Shown here: in pieces, positions 1 through 7,610 of the stretch
How the letters are laid out: each line of letters opens with the position of its first letter
How positions within the stretch are numbered: the first letter of the stretch is position 1
From: Salinicoccus albus DSM 19776
Lineage (GTDB): Bacteria > Bacillota > Bacilli > Staphylococcales > Salinicoccaceae
Assembly (NCBI RefSeq): GCF_000385175.1
Contig: NZ_ARQJ01000021.1
Coordinates: 1-64,000, forward strand
Direction: 5' to 3'
Length of the DNA: 64,000 nt
Translations under genes and position numbers: made by a program
The notes under the pieces: model-generated
What the model was told of the DNA's origin: nothing
Database searches by the model: none
Seen by the model: only the letters and a program-made list of their open reading frames with translations

Positions 1-1
1 C

Positions 2-523
2 ATTGCACAGGCCATCGGTTGTCACCGTCAAACAGTAAAAAATGAACTGGATCGCGGATCGGTGTCACAAGTGAAGGCACAGACGCAAAACGGTAAAACA
101 TATCGCTATACGCATACTGTTTACTTCCCGGATGCCGGCCAGCGTCAGTACGAAGAAAACCGATTAAATTGCGGGCGCATATCGAAATGGGCCAGTATCC
201 CTGCATTCATGGAATGGGCGGATACAAAGATGCTTGAAGCGGGATGGTCTCCCGACGCTGTCATCGGTTATTTGAAAATCCATTTCCCGTATGCCACAGC
301 ACGACTGCCGTGTCCGACGACGCTCTATCATTGGATTAACATCGGGTTGATGCGGACGAAGAATATCGATCTGCTTGAGAAAGTCAGCCGGGCGCCCAGA
401 AAGACCGGCCGGTTAACCCTAAGTTCTCATTTTGGCGATTTTCTTCGTTTTTCATATAAAAAACTCCTTTTCCATTCAGAAAAAGAGTCAGCTATGTTTG
501 ATTATTTACGAAACATGATATAA
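2..523 (+). pseudogene. IS30-family transposase, 5' part cut by window edge and 3' truncated
   Basis: The open frame runs in from the left edge. It begins with a helix-turn-helix segment (IAQAIGCHRQTVKNELDRGS) typical of the DNA-binding head of IS30-type transposases. The following 110 or so residues (YAEENR-like stretch, then PTTLYHWINIGLM) also match the IS30 layout. After RAPRKTGR, near position 410, the family resemblance stops and the frame runs on through unrelated AT-rich sequence to a stop at 523. The catalytic DDE core is absent, so the copy cannot transpose. It probably marks the edge of an inserted plasmid-like block. Family assignment is from recognition of the motifs; the exact truncation point is inferred. 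Confidence 0.7.
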
Positions 524-537
524 TATCATTACGTAAA
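505..537 (+). promoter_or_regulatory. Palindrome overlapping a TATAAT box
   Basis: TTTACG at 505-510 is mirrored by CGTAAA at 532-537, and the core ATGATAT-A-ATATCAT at 515-529 is a perfect palindrome. A TATAAT hexamer (519-524) sits inside the core, with TTTGAT about 16 bases upstream. This is the geometry of a promoter covered by an operator. No regulator gene is adjacent, so the binding protein is unknown. Confidence 0.45.
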
Positions 538-656
538 TAAAGAAAACATAAAGTTCTAGTAATCTTCGGTCGCCAAACTTTCGGATTACTTGAACAAACT
601 CTTTTTCAAATTATTGATGAGAACAGTATAGCATATTGCTATACTGTTCTTTTTTT
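530..656 (+). ncRNA. Possible small RNA (promoter-terminator unit without an ORF)
   Basis: About 125 bases lie between a promoter-like palindrome and a strong intrinsic terminator, and I find no convincing reading frame in them. The interval contains a further potential stem (AGTAATC near 559, GATTACT near 586). The layout fits a small regulatory or plasmid-control RNA. It could equally be a leader left over after loss of its gene. Only the flanking signals support it. Confidence 0.25.
621..656 (+). terminator. Intrinsic terminator
   Basis: A perfect 13-bp stem (621-633 with 637-649) and a three-base loop are followed by a T run at 650-656. Confidence 0.85.
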
Positions 657-688
657 ATTATCAATCTATCTATATCTATAAAAAAGTT

Positions 689-740
689 AAAAGATTGAAA
701 GTACTCTTTTGTCGATATGTACAAGTACTTTCAATCTTTT
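689..740 (-). terminator. Intrinsic terminator of the bacteriocin-like gene
   Basis: A perfect 17-bp inverted repeat (689-705 with 724-740) lies just past the stop codon of the minus-strand gene at 772-1353. On the minus strand the stem is followed by AAC and a T run. Confidence 0.75.
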
Positions 741-771
741 TCTTTAATAAATAAAAGATTAATATTATTAA

Positions 772-1353
772 TTATAAAATAGGTATAAGTAAACTTAGAG
801 TTTTAGAAACTGTCCAAGCTGCCCAATTCCACATTCCACGATCAACCAAGAATTGATGTATCCATCCTTCTACATTACTTCCAAATGCAACATAATGATC
901 AGCAGTATTTATCAAAGCTGTAACAGTTATAGCTTCTTTCCAATTATCTTTAATAGACTTTGATACAGGCAATTTATTAATTGCTGAATCAATAGCATTA
1001 TCTACTTTGTCTTTATTCGCTTTCAATACTTTGACTGCTTGTTTTACAGTAAATCCTATCTTCCCTCTAGTCTGAAAAGTATTTTCGTCTTCAACAATAC
1101 TTTGATTTAATGTAATTTCCTCTTCTGAATAACCAAGATCTTTAAGTACATCCATACTAAATTCTTCTTGATCGAATCCTACTGGATAAAATACCTTTTG
1201 ATTAAGATCTAAATTTTTTTCTTCCTGAACAACAGCTTCTCTCTCACTTTTAATTAAATCATAATTTTCTCTTGCTGATGCAGCATAAACACTACTACTC
1301 AAACTACTAATAATAAGAGTTCCTGATAATACTGAAAGTAAAGTTTTTTTCAT
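772..1353 (-). CDS. Secreted bacteriocin-like protein (geobacillin-26-like?)
   Basis: This 193-residue protein starts with a clear Sec signal peptide (MKKTLLSVLSGTLIISSLSS, cleavage probably after VYAA). A charged, glutamate-rich propeptide-like middle part follows. The C-terminal 90 residues (from about TRGKIGFTVKQA) are helical and end in a hydrophobic, tryptophan-rich tail (WIHQFLVDRGMWNWAAWTV). The layout recalls large unmodified bacteriocins of the geobacillin 26 type, but I cannot confirm homology from memory. A good ribosome binding site (AGGAG) precedes the ATG, and a hairpin terminator follows. Two small hydrophobic proteins encoded nearby are natural immunity candidates. The AT-rich codon use fits plasmid origin. 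Secretion is well supported; antimicrobial function is inference. Confidence 0.6.
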   Translation of the reverse strand: MKKTLLSVLSGTLIISSLSSSVYAASARENYDLIKSEREAVVQEEKNLDLNQKVFYPVGFDQEEFSMDVLKDLGYSEEEITLNQSIVEDENTFQTRGKIGFTVKQAVKVLKANKDKVDNAIDSAINKLPVSKSIKDNWKEAITVTALINTADHYVAFGSNVEGWIHQFLVDRGMWNWAAWTVSKTLSLLIPIL

Positions 1354-1421
1354 ATTTCTACCTCTCCTTTAAATATTATATTTCTTAACCAGTGTACAAA
1401 AAACTCCAAAATTAGTAAAAT

Positions 1422-1733
1422 TTGTTTGAAAATAAAAATAAGGTGGTAATATTCATCCTAATATACATATATCAATTTCTTTTATTTACTGGTATCGCTA
1501 TAGTCTATGGATTAACTTTAGAAGGTACTGCTGAACTAAAGAATGAACATATCTTTATCCTAGTTTTAATTATCATTAATATCTTATATTTATACTATAT
1601 AAATATTTTTGATAAAAAAAAGGAAACATTCATTTCCAATAAAAAGTCTATAAAAATAAGTACAATTGTTTTTATCGCCTTAACTTTGCCATCAATACTA
1701 ATGACCATACATTTACTCTTCATCATTAATTAA
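1422..1733 (+). CDS. Small membrane protein, candidate immunity protein
   Basis: About 103 residues with three predicted membrane segments (roughly residues 9-31, 42-61 and 79-101) and a lysine-rich loop between the second and third. The frame opens with TTG at 1422, where I see no Shine-Dalgarno sequence. An AAGGTGG stretch at 1440-1446 suggests that the true start may be a rare codon slightly downstream, so the N-terminus is uncertain. It is divergent from the secreted bacteriocin-like gene and overlaps the 3' end of the next minus-strand gene by about 20 bases. Short multi-pass proteins beside a secreted peptide gene often give self-immunity; that role is inferred from position only. Confidence 0.5.
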   Translation: MFENKNKVVIFILIYIYQFLLFTGIAIVYGLTLEGTAELKNEHIFILVLIIINILYLYYINIFDKKKETFISNKKSIKISTIVFIALTLPSILMTIHLLFIIN

Positions 1734-1883
1734 ATTCATAAATACCATTCTAGAAAATATTGAACCTAAAATAAAAAGCCAAACAAAAAAAGAATCCATC
1801 ATATCTGTATAATATAAATACAAAGAACCAACAATTGACAACATCAATAAAATATCAATAACTAACCCCACAAAAAATTTCAA
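1713..1883 (-). CDS. 56-residue membrane protein
   Basis: The frame is open from 2000, but the upstream ATG lies inside a terminator hairpin. A much better start is TTG at 1883, preceded by AAAGGAG with a nine-base gap. The product (LKFFVGLVIDILLMLSIVGS onward) has two membrane segments separated by a short YYTDMMD loop and ends in NDEE. A 15-base direct duplication lies just upstream at about 1909-1940. It converges on, and overlaps, the end of the small membrane gene at 1422-1733. No family is recognised; immunity or toxin-like roles are possible but unproven. Confidence 0.5.
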   Translation of the reverse strand: MKFFVGLVIDILLMLSIVGSLYLYYTDMMDSFFVWLFILGSIFSRMVFMNLINDEE

Positions 1884-1976
1884 ACTGACTAATACTCCTT
1901 TTTTTATTCCAATTTCCTTTTGTTCCAATTTCCTTTTGGTGTGAACCAACGGCACCCCTAAAAACCCAAAAGCTGT

Positions 1977-2022
1977 CGGTAGGCATCTTTGATACCTCAC
2001 GGTATCTGCCTACCGGCTTTTT
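1977..2022 (+). terminator. Bidirectional hairpin terminator
   Basis: An outer stem CGGTAGGCA / TGCCTACCG (1977-1985, 2007-2015) and an inner stem GATACC / GGTATC (1991-1996, 2001-2006) are followed by GCTTTTT. It separates the bacteriocin-like block from the mobilisation block. Confidence 0.75.
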
Positions 2023-2074
2023 AGTTTATTCAGGGGGGCTTTTCCCACCAAAAGTTTTCTCGGCATAAATGGAT

Positions 2075-2647
2075 CTAGAACCGCATTTCTTCAAATCCTT
2101 TGATAATTAAGACTACCAACCCACCAACCAGACCGACAAGAATTACTACAGTCAAAGCACTCCAATACCAACCCTCCAAGTTCCAAAGCTGTGATAGAAA
2201 AAGCCCTTCCCACACACCAATCGCAAGCGTCCGAGCAATCAAAGCAATAAGTAATACCATTGCGATAATCGATAAAGCAAAGTATGAATATCCTTGTATC
2301 TTATGGAATTTCTGACTTAACTTATTTTGATTTTTAAAACTCTTTTCCAATTCTTCAAAGTTTCTCCTCTGTGTATTCAGCAACTGCTCACTGACCTTCT
2401 CCGTCGCTTCATGGACTTTATAATTCCAATCCGTTGTCCCTTTTTCTAGCTTTCCTAACAGGTTGTCTATCCTCTCGTTCCGTCCCTCTTGTGACTTCTC
2501 TATCTCTATCATTCTTTCTTTCAGCAGTGAGTTTTGCTTTTTCACTTCTGACAATTCGTTTTCCAGATGTGTCTCTCTCGAACTGCTCCCAATCGTTTGA
2601 GGTGCTGATTGTTCTTTCTTCTGGTTCAGTCTGTCTTGCAAACTCAT
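2075..2647 (-). CDS. mobB: MobB-like mobilisation accessory protein
   Basis: The start is taken at the ATG at 2647 (MSLQDRLNQKKEQ), because GGGAGGG lies seven bases upstream; an ATG at 2668 is the alternative. The first 110 residues are charged and predicted coiled coil (ENELSEVKKQNSLLKERMIE). Two C-terminal membrane segments follow (about 125-147 and 155-180). This is the layout of MobB proteins of small staphylococcal plasmids, which anchor or stabilise the relaxase. The gene is nested out of frame within the 3' part of mobA, a known arrangement in such plasmids. The reading frame is intact even though mobA is broken. Confidence 0.75.
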   Translation of the reverse strand: MSLQDRLNQKKEQSAPQTIGSSSRETHLENELSEVKKQNSLLKERMIEIEKSQEGRNERIDNLLGKLEKGTTDWNYKVHEATEKVSEQLLNTQRRNFEELEKSFKNQNKLSQKFHKIQGYSYFALSIIAMVLLIALIARTLAIGVWEGLFLSQLWNLEGWYWSALTVVILVGLVGGLVVLIIKGFEEMRF

Positions 2648-3345
2648 TTTCCAACCCTCCCCACTCATAATCAGACCCTAATTTCTTTGCACGCACCCAT
2701 TTATTCAGGTCAGGGTGCTTATAAGAGACCGTAGAGCCTCTTAATTTCGTTTCAATGCCCAAATCCCCCCAAATCGTCCTGAAAGCTCTCAAAATCGCTT
2801 GTATGGCTTTTAGAGAGATCTACTGCTTGTCTTAATTCATCTTTCCAGCTGGATTGTCCTTTTTCTAATACTGCTTTTTCCGCTTGTGTATATCTGACCG
2901 CTGCTTTTTGTCCCTCAACCACAGACAGCCCATGTGCTTTACACAGTTCATCATTTGCTCGTCGAATGTCATGCAACGCTTTTTTATTATTATTAAATTT
3001 CTTACCTGTCTCCAAATTCACAGCATTAATCACGATATGATTATGGATATGGTCTTTATCATCATGCGTATAGATACTGACTTGATGTTTAGGTGCTATC
3101 TTCTGCGCCAACTCAAGCCCCAGTTCATTACATTTTTTCGCATCGACTTCGCCCGGGGAGAATGATTGGATCACGACGTGCCCCTCATTTCCTCCTGTCT
3201 TGCCATAGAGCTCTCTGGTGGCTTTAAAACTACTTTTGGCATAATCGACATCACAATTTAAACCCGACTTCTCCACAGCTCTCTTTTCAGCGTAATTAAT
3301 GGCTCTGGCAGTGGATTTCGCACTGCTTATTTTAGTTGTTGCCAT
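2418..3345 (-). pseudogene. mobA: MobA relaxase, frameshifted
   Basis: The N-terminal half (3345-2752) opens MATTKISSAKSTARAINYA and carries the relaxase histidine triad in HDDKDHIHNHIVINAV, which binds the metal used to nick oriT. It stops early at FESFQDDLGGFGH. The frame at 2792-2418 continues the protein (GDLGIETKLRGS) to its charged, coiled C-terminus. Removing one G from the run of six at about 2767-2772 joins the two parts as DDLGDLGIET. The break is thus a single-base insertion, either a real mutation or a sequencing error. If real, plasmid mobilisation is probably lost. An origin of transfer is expected just upstream (3346-3416), but I cannot identify the nick site. Confidence 0.8.
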
Positions 3346-3426
3346 AGTGCATTCACTTCTTTAGGCAATAAAAACATCTAATTATATAGTAGACTTAAAA
3401 GAAAAAGGAGAAACCTATGAAAAAGA

Positions 3427-4104
3427 ATGTTTATTTGGCTAACATTGTTTTTCCTCGCAATCGATTTAGGAACAAAAACTTGGGCTGACATTGCGTTGGA
3501 AATCGGTGAAGGACAGGAAACGACAATTCCTTATATAACTTGGCAGTTACTCTACAATGAAGGAATGAGTTTTAGCTTACTTGCATATTATCCTCAACTG
3601 GTTCTGATATTGAATTTTGTGGCAATTTGTGTTGTTTTTGTTTTGATTAAGTATATAGCTTACTCGTTCATGTGGAATATTACGAGTGCCCTTATAATTG
3701 CAGGCGGATTTGGGAACTTTATCAATCGATTATTTTCAGGACATGTAGTCGATTTCATCTCCGTTCAAGGATACCCAGCTATCTTTAATATGGAAAAGGG
3801 CTATCAAGTAAAGACTTCTGTCATACCGCTGGACGCTGTACCAAGAGCGTTAGTTAATCATGAAACGACTGGCGTATTTAAAATTGTAGCAGAGGCTGAT
3901 ACATTAAAAGTTCTTGGAGTACATCTAGTTGCAGAAAATGCAGGTGATGTCATTTATGCTGCGACATTAGTCGTGAAGCATGGATTGACAATAGAAGATT
4001 TACAAGAAAGTTTTGCACCTTATTTAACAATGGCTGAAGGACTTAAATTAACTGCACTAACCTTTGATAAGGATGTATCAAAGCTGTCTTGCTGCGCTGG
4101 GTAA
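3427..4104 (+). CDS. LspA-MerA chimera (signal peptidase II head, mercuric reductase tail)
   Basis: Residues 1-121 are lipoprotein signal peptidase II with four membrane helices. They include the [12 protein letters not shown] motif, whose D109 matches the first catalytic aspartate. At FNM, where the second catalytic aspartate (FNxAD) should follow, the frame passes without a break into the last ~100 residues of mercuric reductase. These residues include [28 protein letters not shown] and the terminal KLSCCAG with the metal-handling cysteine pair. Both parents occur in staphylococcal mer operons, so this looks like an in-frame deletion between lspA and merA. A good SD (3405-3410) fits an ATG at 3417 in another frame (ATGAAAAAGA), so the lspA start also seems to carry one extra base. 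Neither activity is likely to survive. Confidence 0.8.
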   Translation: MFIWLTLFFLAIDLGTKTWADIALEIGEGQETTIPYITWQLLYNEGMSFSLLAYYPQLVLILNFVAICVVFVLIKYIAYSFMWNITSALIIAGGFGNFINRLFSGHVVDFISVQGYPAIFNMEKGYQVKTSVIPLDAVPRALVNHETTGVFKIVAEADTLKVLGVHLVAENAGDVIYAATLVVKHGLTIEDLQESFAPYLTMAEGLKLTALTFDKDVSKLSCCAG

Positions 4105-4180
4105 TCGGCCAATATGTAAGTTAGCTTACGGAATATATATGGGAAACGTTTTATCCTTTTATCTAAGGATTTGATTAAAA

Positions 4181-4513
4181 ATGGCAGAAGATATTATGAA
4201 CAAACAACAATTTGATAAACATATTGCTGGTAAAAAACGAGTTGTGATTAAATTTTTTGCGGATTGGTGCCCGGATTGTAAACGAATGGCCTTTTTCATC
4301 GAAAGTGTACTAAAAGAATTCTCATCTTTTACATTTTATCAAATAAATCGAGACAATTTTCCGGAATTAACAGAACAGTATGAGGTTATGGAGATTCCTA
4401 GCTTATTGGTTTTTAAAAATGGTATAAAGATTGGTCACTTGCACAGTGCTAATGCAAAAACACCGGAGGAAGTTACTGATTTTTTAGCTGGATATTTTAC
4501 GAATACACGGTAG
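4181..4513 (+). CDS. Thioredoxin-family protein
   Basis: This 110-residue protein has the thioredoxin fold pattern: VVIKFFADWCPDCKRM with the redox pair C30-P-D-C33, and the cis-proline region MEIPSLLVFKNG near residues 68-79. The WCPDC active site differs from the WCGPC of housekeeping thioredoxin. It is therefore better called thioredoxin-like, probably a cytosolic thiol-disulfide reductant. AAGGA lies 12 bases before the ATG at 4181, and an in-frame ATG at 4196 is an alternative start. It follows the mer remnant and precedes a flavoprotein by 18 bases, so the two may be co-transcribed. Confidence 0.75.
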   Translation: MAEDIMNKQQFDKHIAGKKRVVIKFFADWCPDCKRMAFFIESVLKEFSSFTFYQINRDNFPELTEQYEVMEIPSLLVFKNGIKIGHLHSANAKTPEEVTDFLAGYFTNTR

Positions 4514-4531
4514 AAATGTAGGGATTACGTA

Positions 4532-5611
4532 ATGAATAGAACATTGATTCTAGCAGGAGGAGGGCATGCACACCTATTTGCTGTGCATGCCCTTTTAAAA
4601 GAGAAAGTAGATTTCCGTATCATACTGATCTCACCATCACGCTATCAATATTATTCAGGCATGTTTTCTGGATTTACTGAAGGGATTTATGGTGAGAAGG
4701 ACATTCGTATAGATTTGAAAGATCTTTGTGAGCGGGCCGATATTACTTTTATTCAGGACCAGGTAGTTAGCTTCGATCCAACCGTCAAAAAAGTACAGTG
4801 CAGCAGGGGGCAACCCGTTTTATTTGATGCGGTCTCTTTTGATATTGGATCCGTATCAGAGATAGGCTCGTCTATTCAAGATCATATCATACCTATCAGG
4901 CCAAACTATCTATTTACAGAGCGCATAGAAAACATTAAAAGATCGCCTAAGCCGGTTGTTGTTGGTGGTGGAGCTGCGGGTGTAGAACTTGCCTTGTCTA
5001 TGCTTGCATGGAGAAAAAACCATGCCGAACAAAAAAATGTGACCTTAGTTACATCTTCCAAACTATTACATTCCTTTGGCGTTTGCACTTCTAAAAAAAT
5101 AAAAAGGATAGCAACTTCAAAGAGCCTGCATGTAATAAAAGAGGAAAAAGTAACGGACATAACCTCTAGCCATGTACACACAGACAAGCAAAACAGTCTG
5201 GAACATACAGGTGTTCTATGGCTGACAGGCGCTAATTCGTCCGATTTATTTGAAGATGCAGGAATGACAACGGATGATTCAGGATTTCTGCTTGTCAATA
5301 ATTATTTGCAAGGTGAAGATTGCCCGTTTGTATTTGGTGCAGGGGACTGTGTGACCATTAATAAGCATAGAAGCTTGCCCAAAAATGGTGTTTACGCTGT
5401 ACGACAGGCACCAGTTCTATGGGAGAATATAAAAGAGTACTTGAATGGCGGGGAACTAAATGAATTTATACCACAAAAAAGATATGTAGCTATTTTATCC
5501 ACTGGAAATAAACAAGCGTTATTCACGTATGGTAATTTTTCAGTTCATAGTAGCCTGGCTTGGAAATTGAAGCACTTTATTGATGGGAAATTTATCCGTA
5601 AGTTTAAATAA
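4532..5611 (+). CDS. FAD-dependent oxidoreductase of the SelD-associated type
   Basis: The protein has 359 residues with two dinucleotide folds. The first is LILAGGGHAHLFAVHALL at the N-terminus for FAD, and the second is VVVGGGAAGVELALSML near residues 141-157 for NAD(P)H. A C-terminal FAD-binding segment, FVFGAGDCVTI, follows. The GGGHAHL opening is the hallmark of the pyridine nucleotide-disulfide oxidoreductase group that is found fused to or beside selenide water dikinase (SelD). The group is related to NDH-2 and sulfide:quinone reductases. No selD is in the window. The physiological electron acceptor is unknown. The neighbouring thioredoxin gene suggests a redox pair, but this is only context. 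Confidence 0.75.
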   Translation: MNRTLILAGGGHAHLFAVHALLKEKVDFRIILISPSRYQYYSGMFSGFTEGIYGEKDIRIDLKDLCERADITFIQDQVVSFDPTVKKVQCSRGQPVLFDAVSFDIGSVSEIGSSIQDHIIPIRPNYLFTERIENIKRSPKPVVVGGGAAGVELALSMLAWRKNHAEQKNVTLVTSSKLLHSFGVCTSKKIKRIATSKSLHVIKEEKVTDITSSHVHTDKQNSLEHTGVLWLTGANSSDLFEDAGMTTDDSGFLLVNNYLQGEDCPFVFGAGDCVTINKHRSLPKNGVYAVRQAPVLWENIKEYLNGGELNEFIPQKRYVAILSTGNKQALFTYGNFSVHSSLAWKLKHFIDGKFIRKFK

Positions 5612-5652
5612 ACCAATAAAAGAAGGGAACGGATTAGTCAAAGTCATATAAT

Positions 5653-6054
5653 TGAATCAATTTCATAATTGCTCCTTCTTTACGCGAGCAGGATGGTTGG
5701 ATGGATTACAGATTAGGATTGTTTGAAGAAATAATAAAAGAGGGCAGGAAATTCGGTTTTTTCTTAACGTTGGCAAGTCAACGTCCTGCCGATATATCAC
5801 CTACAATCCTTTCACAAGTGCATAATTTCTTTCTACATAAATTGGTGAATGAAAGGGACCTACAGATCATAGATAATTCCATATCAACATTAGACAAGGT
5901 TTCTAAATCTATGTTACCTGTCCTTGCACAAGGAGTATGTATCATATCCGGCACAGCTTTAACAATGCCTGTAACTGTTTCTGTAGATTTTATTGATAAC
6001 ATTAACTTAAGACCCGAGAGTGATACTGTTTTATTAACTGATTTATGGAAATGA
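5653..6054 (+). pseudogene. HerA-type ATPase, C-terminal fragment
   Basis: The 117 residues from the ATG at 5701 match the end of HerA/VirB4-like (DUF87) ATPases. They include EEIIKEGRKFGFFLTLASQRP (arginine-rich helix plus sensor segment), ISPTILSQVHNFFLHKLVNERD and LPVLAQGVCIISGTALTMPV. The Walker A and B motifs should lie upstream, but in that frame there is a TGA at 5653 and only unrelated sequence. This is therefore a 3' remnant. HerA ATPases pair with nucleases in DNA repair and with SIR2-like or DUF4297 effectors in phage defence. This could be the relic of a defence gene. A short frame at about 6075-6190 might be part of a partner, but I do not recognise it. Confidence 0.6.
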
Positions 6055-6437
6055 TTTTACTTGATTTTTTTATAAGGTGATATCCAATTGACGAACGTCT
6101 GAACCAACCATCAATTAATCGGCATTTAACGAAATTGATTGAGAACATAGCGAAAGATAAATCCTGTTACATCGATGGTTTGATAGACTAAGAGATTTAT
6201 TGATAGTAAATCCAATAACTATGGCAAAGAAAATGTCATTTATTTGAATGGACGGTCTTATCAAAAAACTTGAAATTAAATGCGACAGAAGGTAAAAAGT
6301 ATGTCCAATTTTATTTTAGCTACTTTATAAAACCTGTGGATAAGTTCATGTAACATACAAGTAGCATACAAAAACACCTGCAAACGTTGATTCTACTGCC
6401 TCCCACAGTTCTCAAAACGTTAAGAAATCAAAAATTG
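6055..6437. other. Non-coding stretch with decayed sequence
   Basis: No convincing gene is present. A short plus-strand frame near 6085-6190 (reading LNQPSINRHLTKLIENIAKD) has no ribosome binding site and no recognised family. It may be the remains of the gene that followed the HerA-like ATPase. Confidence 0.4.
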
Positions 6438-6470
6438 AAAATCCCCCAACCGCCTATGGTTGGGGGATTT
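6438..6470 (+). terminator. Hairpin terminator
   Basis: AAATCCCCCAACC pairs with GGTTGGGGGATTT around a six-base loop, flanked by A and T tracts, so it can act in either direction. Confidence 0.7.
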
Positions 6471-6552
6471 TACTATATATGCGTTGCTTTAAAAACTTCC
6501 AAGTAAAAGTGTATAGATCCCAAGTTTAATCCTCCCTGAAACAATATGGCCT

Positions 6553-6720
6553 TGGAACGCAATAGTGGGCACATTATTGCGTTCCATTAAAGCGGCAGTT
6601 TCCGGAACAGTTCATATCTGATGTCAAGGGCAACTTATAATTGTAGGTTAAGGGCAGAATAAAAATGACCACTAAAAGACCCAATATTTTGGGGGTGCAC
6701 CTCAATATCTCCAAGTAAAC
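6553..6720. repeat. 12-bp inverted repeat and possible IS21-type terminal remnant
   Basis: TGGAACGCAATA (6553-6564) is repeated exactly inverted at 6575-6586. Downstream, at about 6625-6680, AAGGGCA-type motifs alternate with TATAATT and AAAAATGACCACT. This reminds me of the multiply repeated ends of IS21-family elements. No transposase gene is nearby. The IS assignment is a weak recollection. Confidence 0.3.
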
Positions 6721-6772
6721 GAATAAGCAACTTTATTTTCATTAGAAATAGTATTCTTTTTTGCCTTATGCA

Positions 6773-6822
6773 TAATGTAATTAATCTTACATAATCAAAA
6801 AAATGTAAGATAGATTACATTA
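6773..6822. promoter_or_regulatory. Long dyad operator before the flavin reductase gene
   Basis: TAATGTAATTAATCTTACAT (6773-6792) is mirrored at 6803-6822 by ATGTAAGATAGATTACATTA, with one mismatched pair of positions and a ten-base spacer. It lies about 75 bases before the start codon at 6898, so it is well placed to control the redox gene pair. The regulator is unknown. Confidence 0.55.
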
Positions 6823-6897
6823 TTAGATGTTTTAGGATTTCTATAAATAATTAATGGGTATTGTTAAATTGTAATGAACTTAAAGGAGGAATATGAA

Positions 6898-7521
6898 ATG
6901 AATGATTTAAAAGTTTTGTTTTTGAATGGGTCCTTAAAAGACAGTAAAGAAGGATCCAACACGGAAGCGCTGTTTGAACAATCCAGAGATATTTATGAAC
7001 ATGAAGGAGTCGTAACTGAAAGTATTCGGCTGGCAGATTATCATATACCATACGGAATTAATGGAGATATGGGAAATGGAGATGAGTGGCCGATGATCTT
7101 GGAAAAGATAAAAGAAGCCAATATTGTACTAATTGGAACGCCTCTTTGGTTAGGGGAAAAAAGCAGTTTAGCAACACTTGCAATTGAACGATTATATGGA
7201 AGCAGTGGTGAAACAAATCAGAAGGGGCAGGCAATCTATTACAATAAGGTAGGAGGAGTGATTGTAACTGGTAATGAAGACGGTGCTAAACACGCTGCTG
7301 CTTCTATTTTATATGGATTATCTCACATTGGGTTTGTTATCCCGCCCAATGTTGACACATATTGGGTTGGTGAAGCAGGTCCAGGACCGTCTTTTGTTGA
7401 TGCGGATGGAAAAGAAAATAATTTCACCCAAAAGCATGTAGAAATGTTAACCTACAATACAATGTACTTTGCTAAACTCCTAAAAGAACATTCAATTCCT
7501 GCTAAAGGTAACACGTTATGA
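6898..7521 (+). CDS. NAD(P)H-dependent FMN reductase-type flavoprotein
   Basis: The start at 6898 is preferred over 6874 because AAAGGAGG ends eight bases before it. The ~207-residue protein opens with the flavodoxin-like phosphate loop VLFLNGSLKDSKEGSNTEAL. It continues with the flavin-contact loop GTPLWLGEKSSLA and the VGGVIVTGNEDGAKHAA segment, all typical of NADPH-dependent FMN reductases. It probably reduces flavins, quinones or azo compounds in the cytosol. An upstream dyad suggests regulation by a redox or metal sensor. A disulfide reductase follows 90 bases downstream in the same direction and may share the response. Confidence 0.85.
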   Translation: MNDLKVLFLNGSLKDSKEGSNTEALFEQSRDIYEHEGVVTESIRLADYHIPYGINGDMGNGDEWPMILEKIKEANIVLIGTPLWLGEKSSLATLAIERLYGSSGETNQKGQAIYYNKVGGVIVTGNEDGAKHAAASILYGLSHIGFVIPPNVDTYWVGEAGPGPSFVDADGKENNFTQKHVEMLTYNTMYFAKLLKEHSIPAKGNTL

Positions 7522-7610
7522 AAATTAAACCCTGCACAAGGTACATGGTTTAATAAGGAAATTATTATGGGAAGATAAAATGAATCCACAGTAAAGGAGT
7601 AGATAATGTA

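Noticed and set aside
3346-3416. Origin of transfer for the mob genes
   Set aside because: It is expected at this place, but I could not recognise a nick site or the characteristic inverted repeat with confidence.
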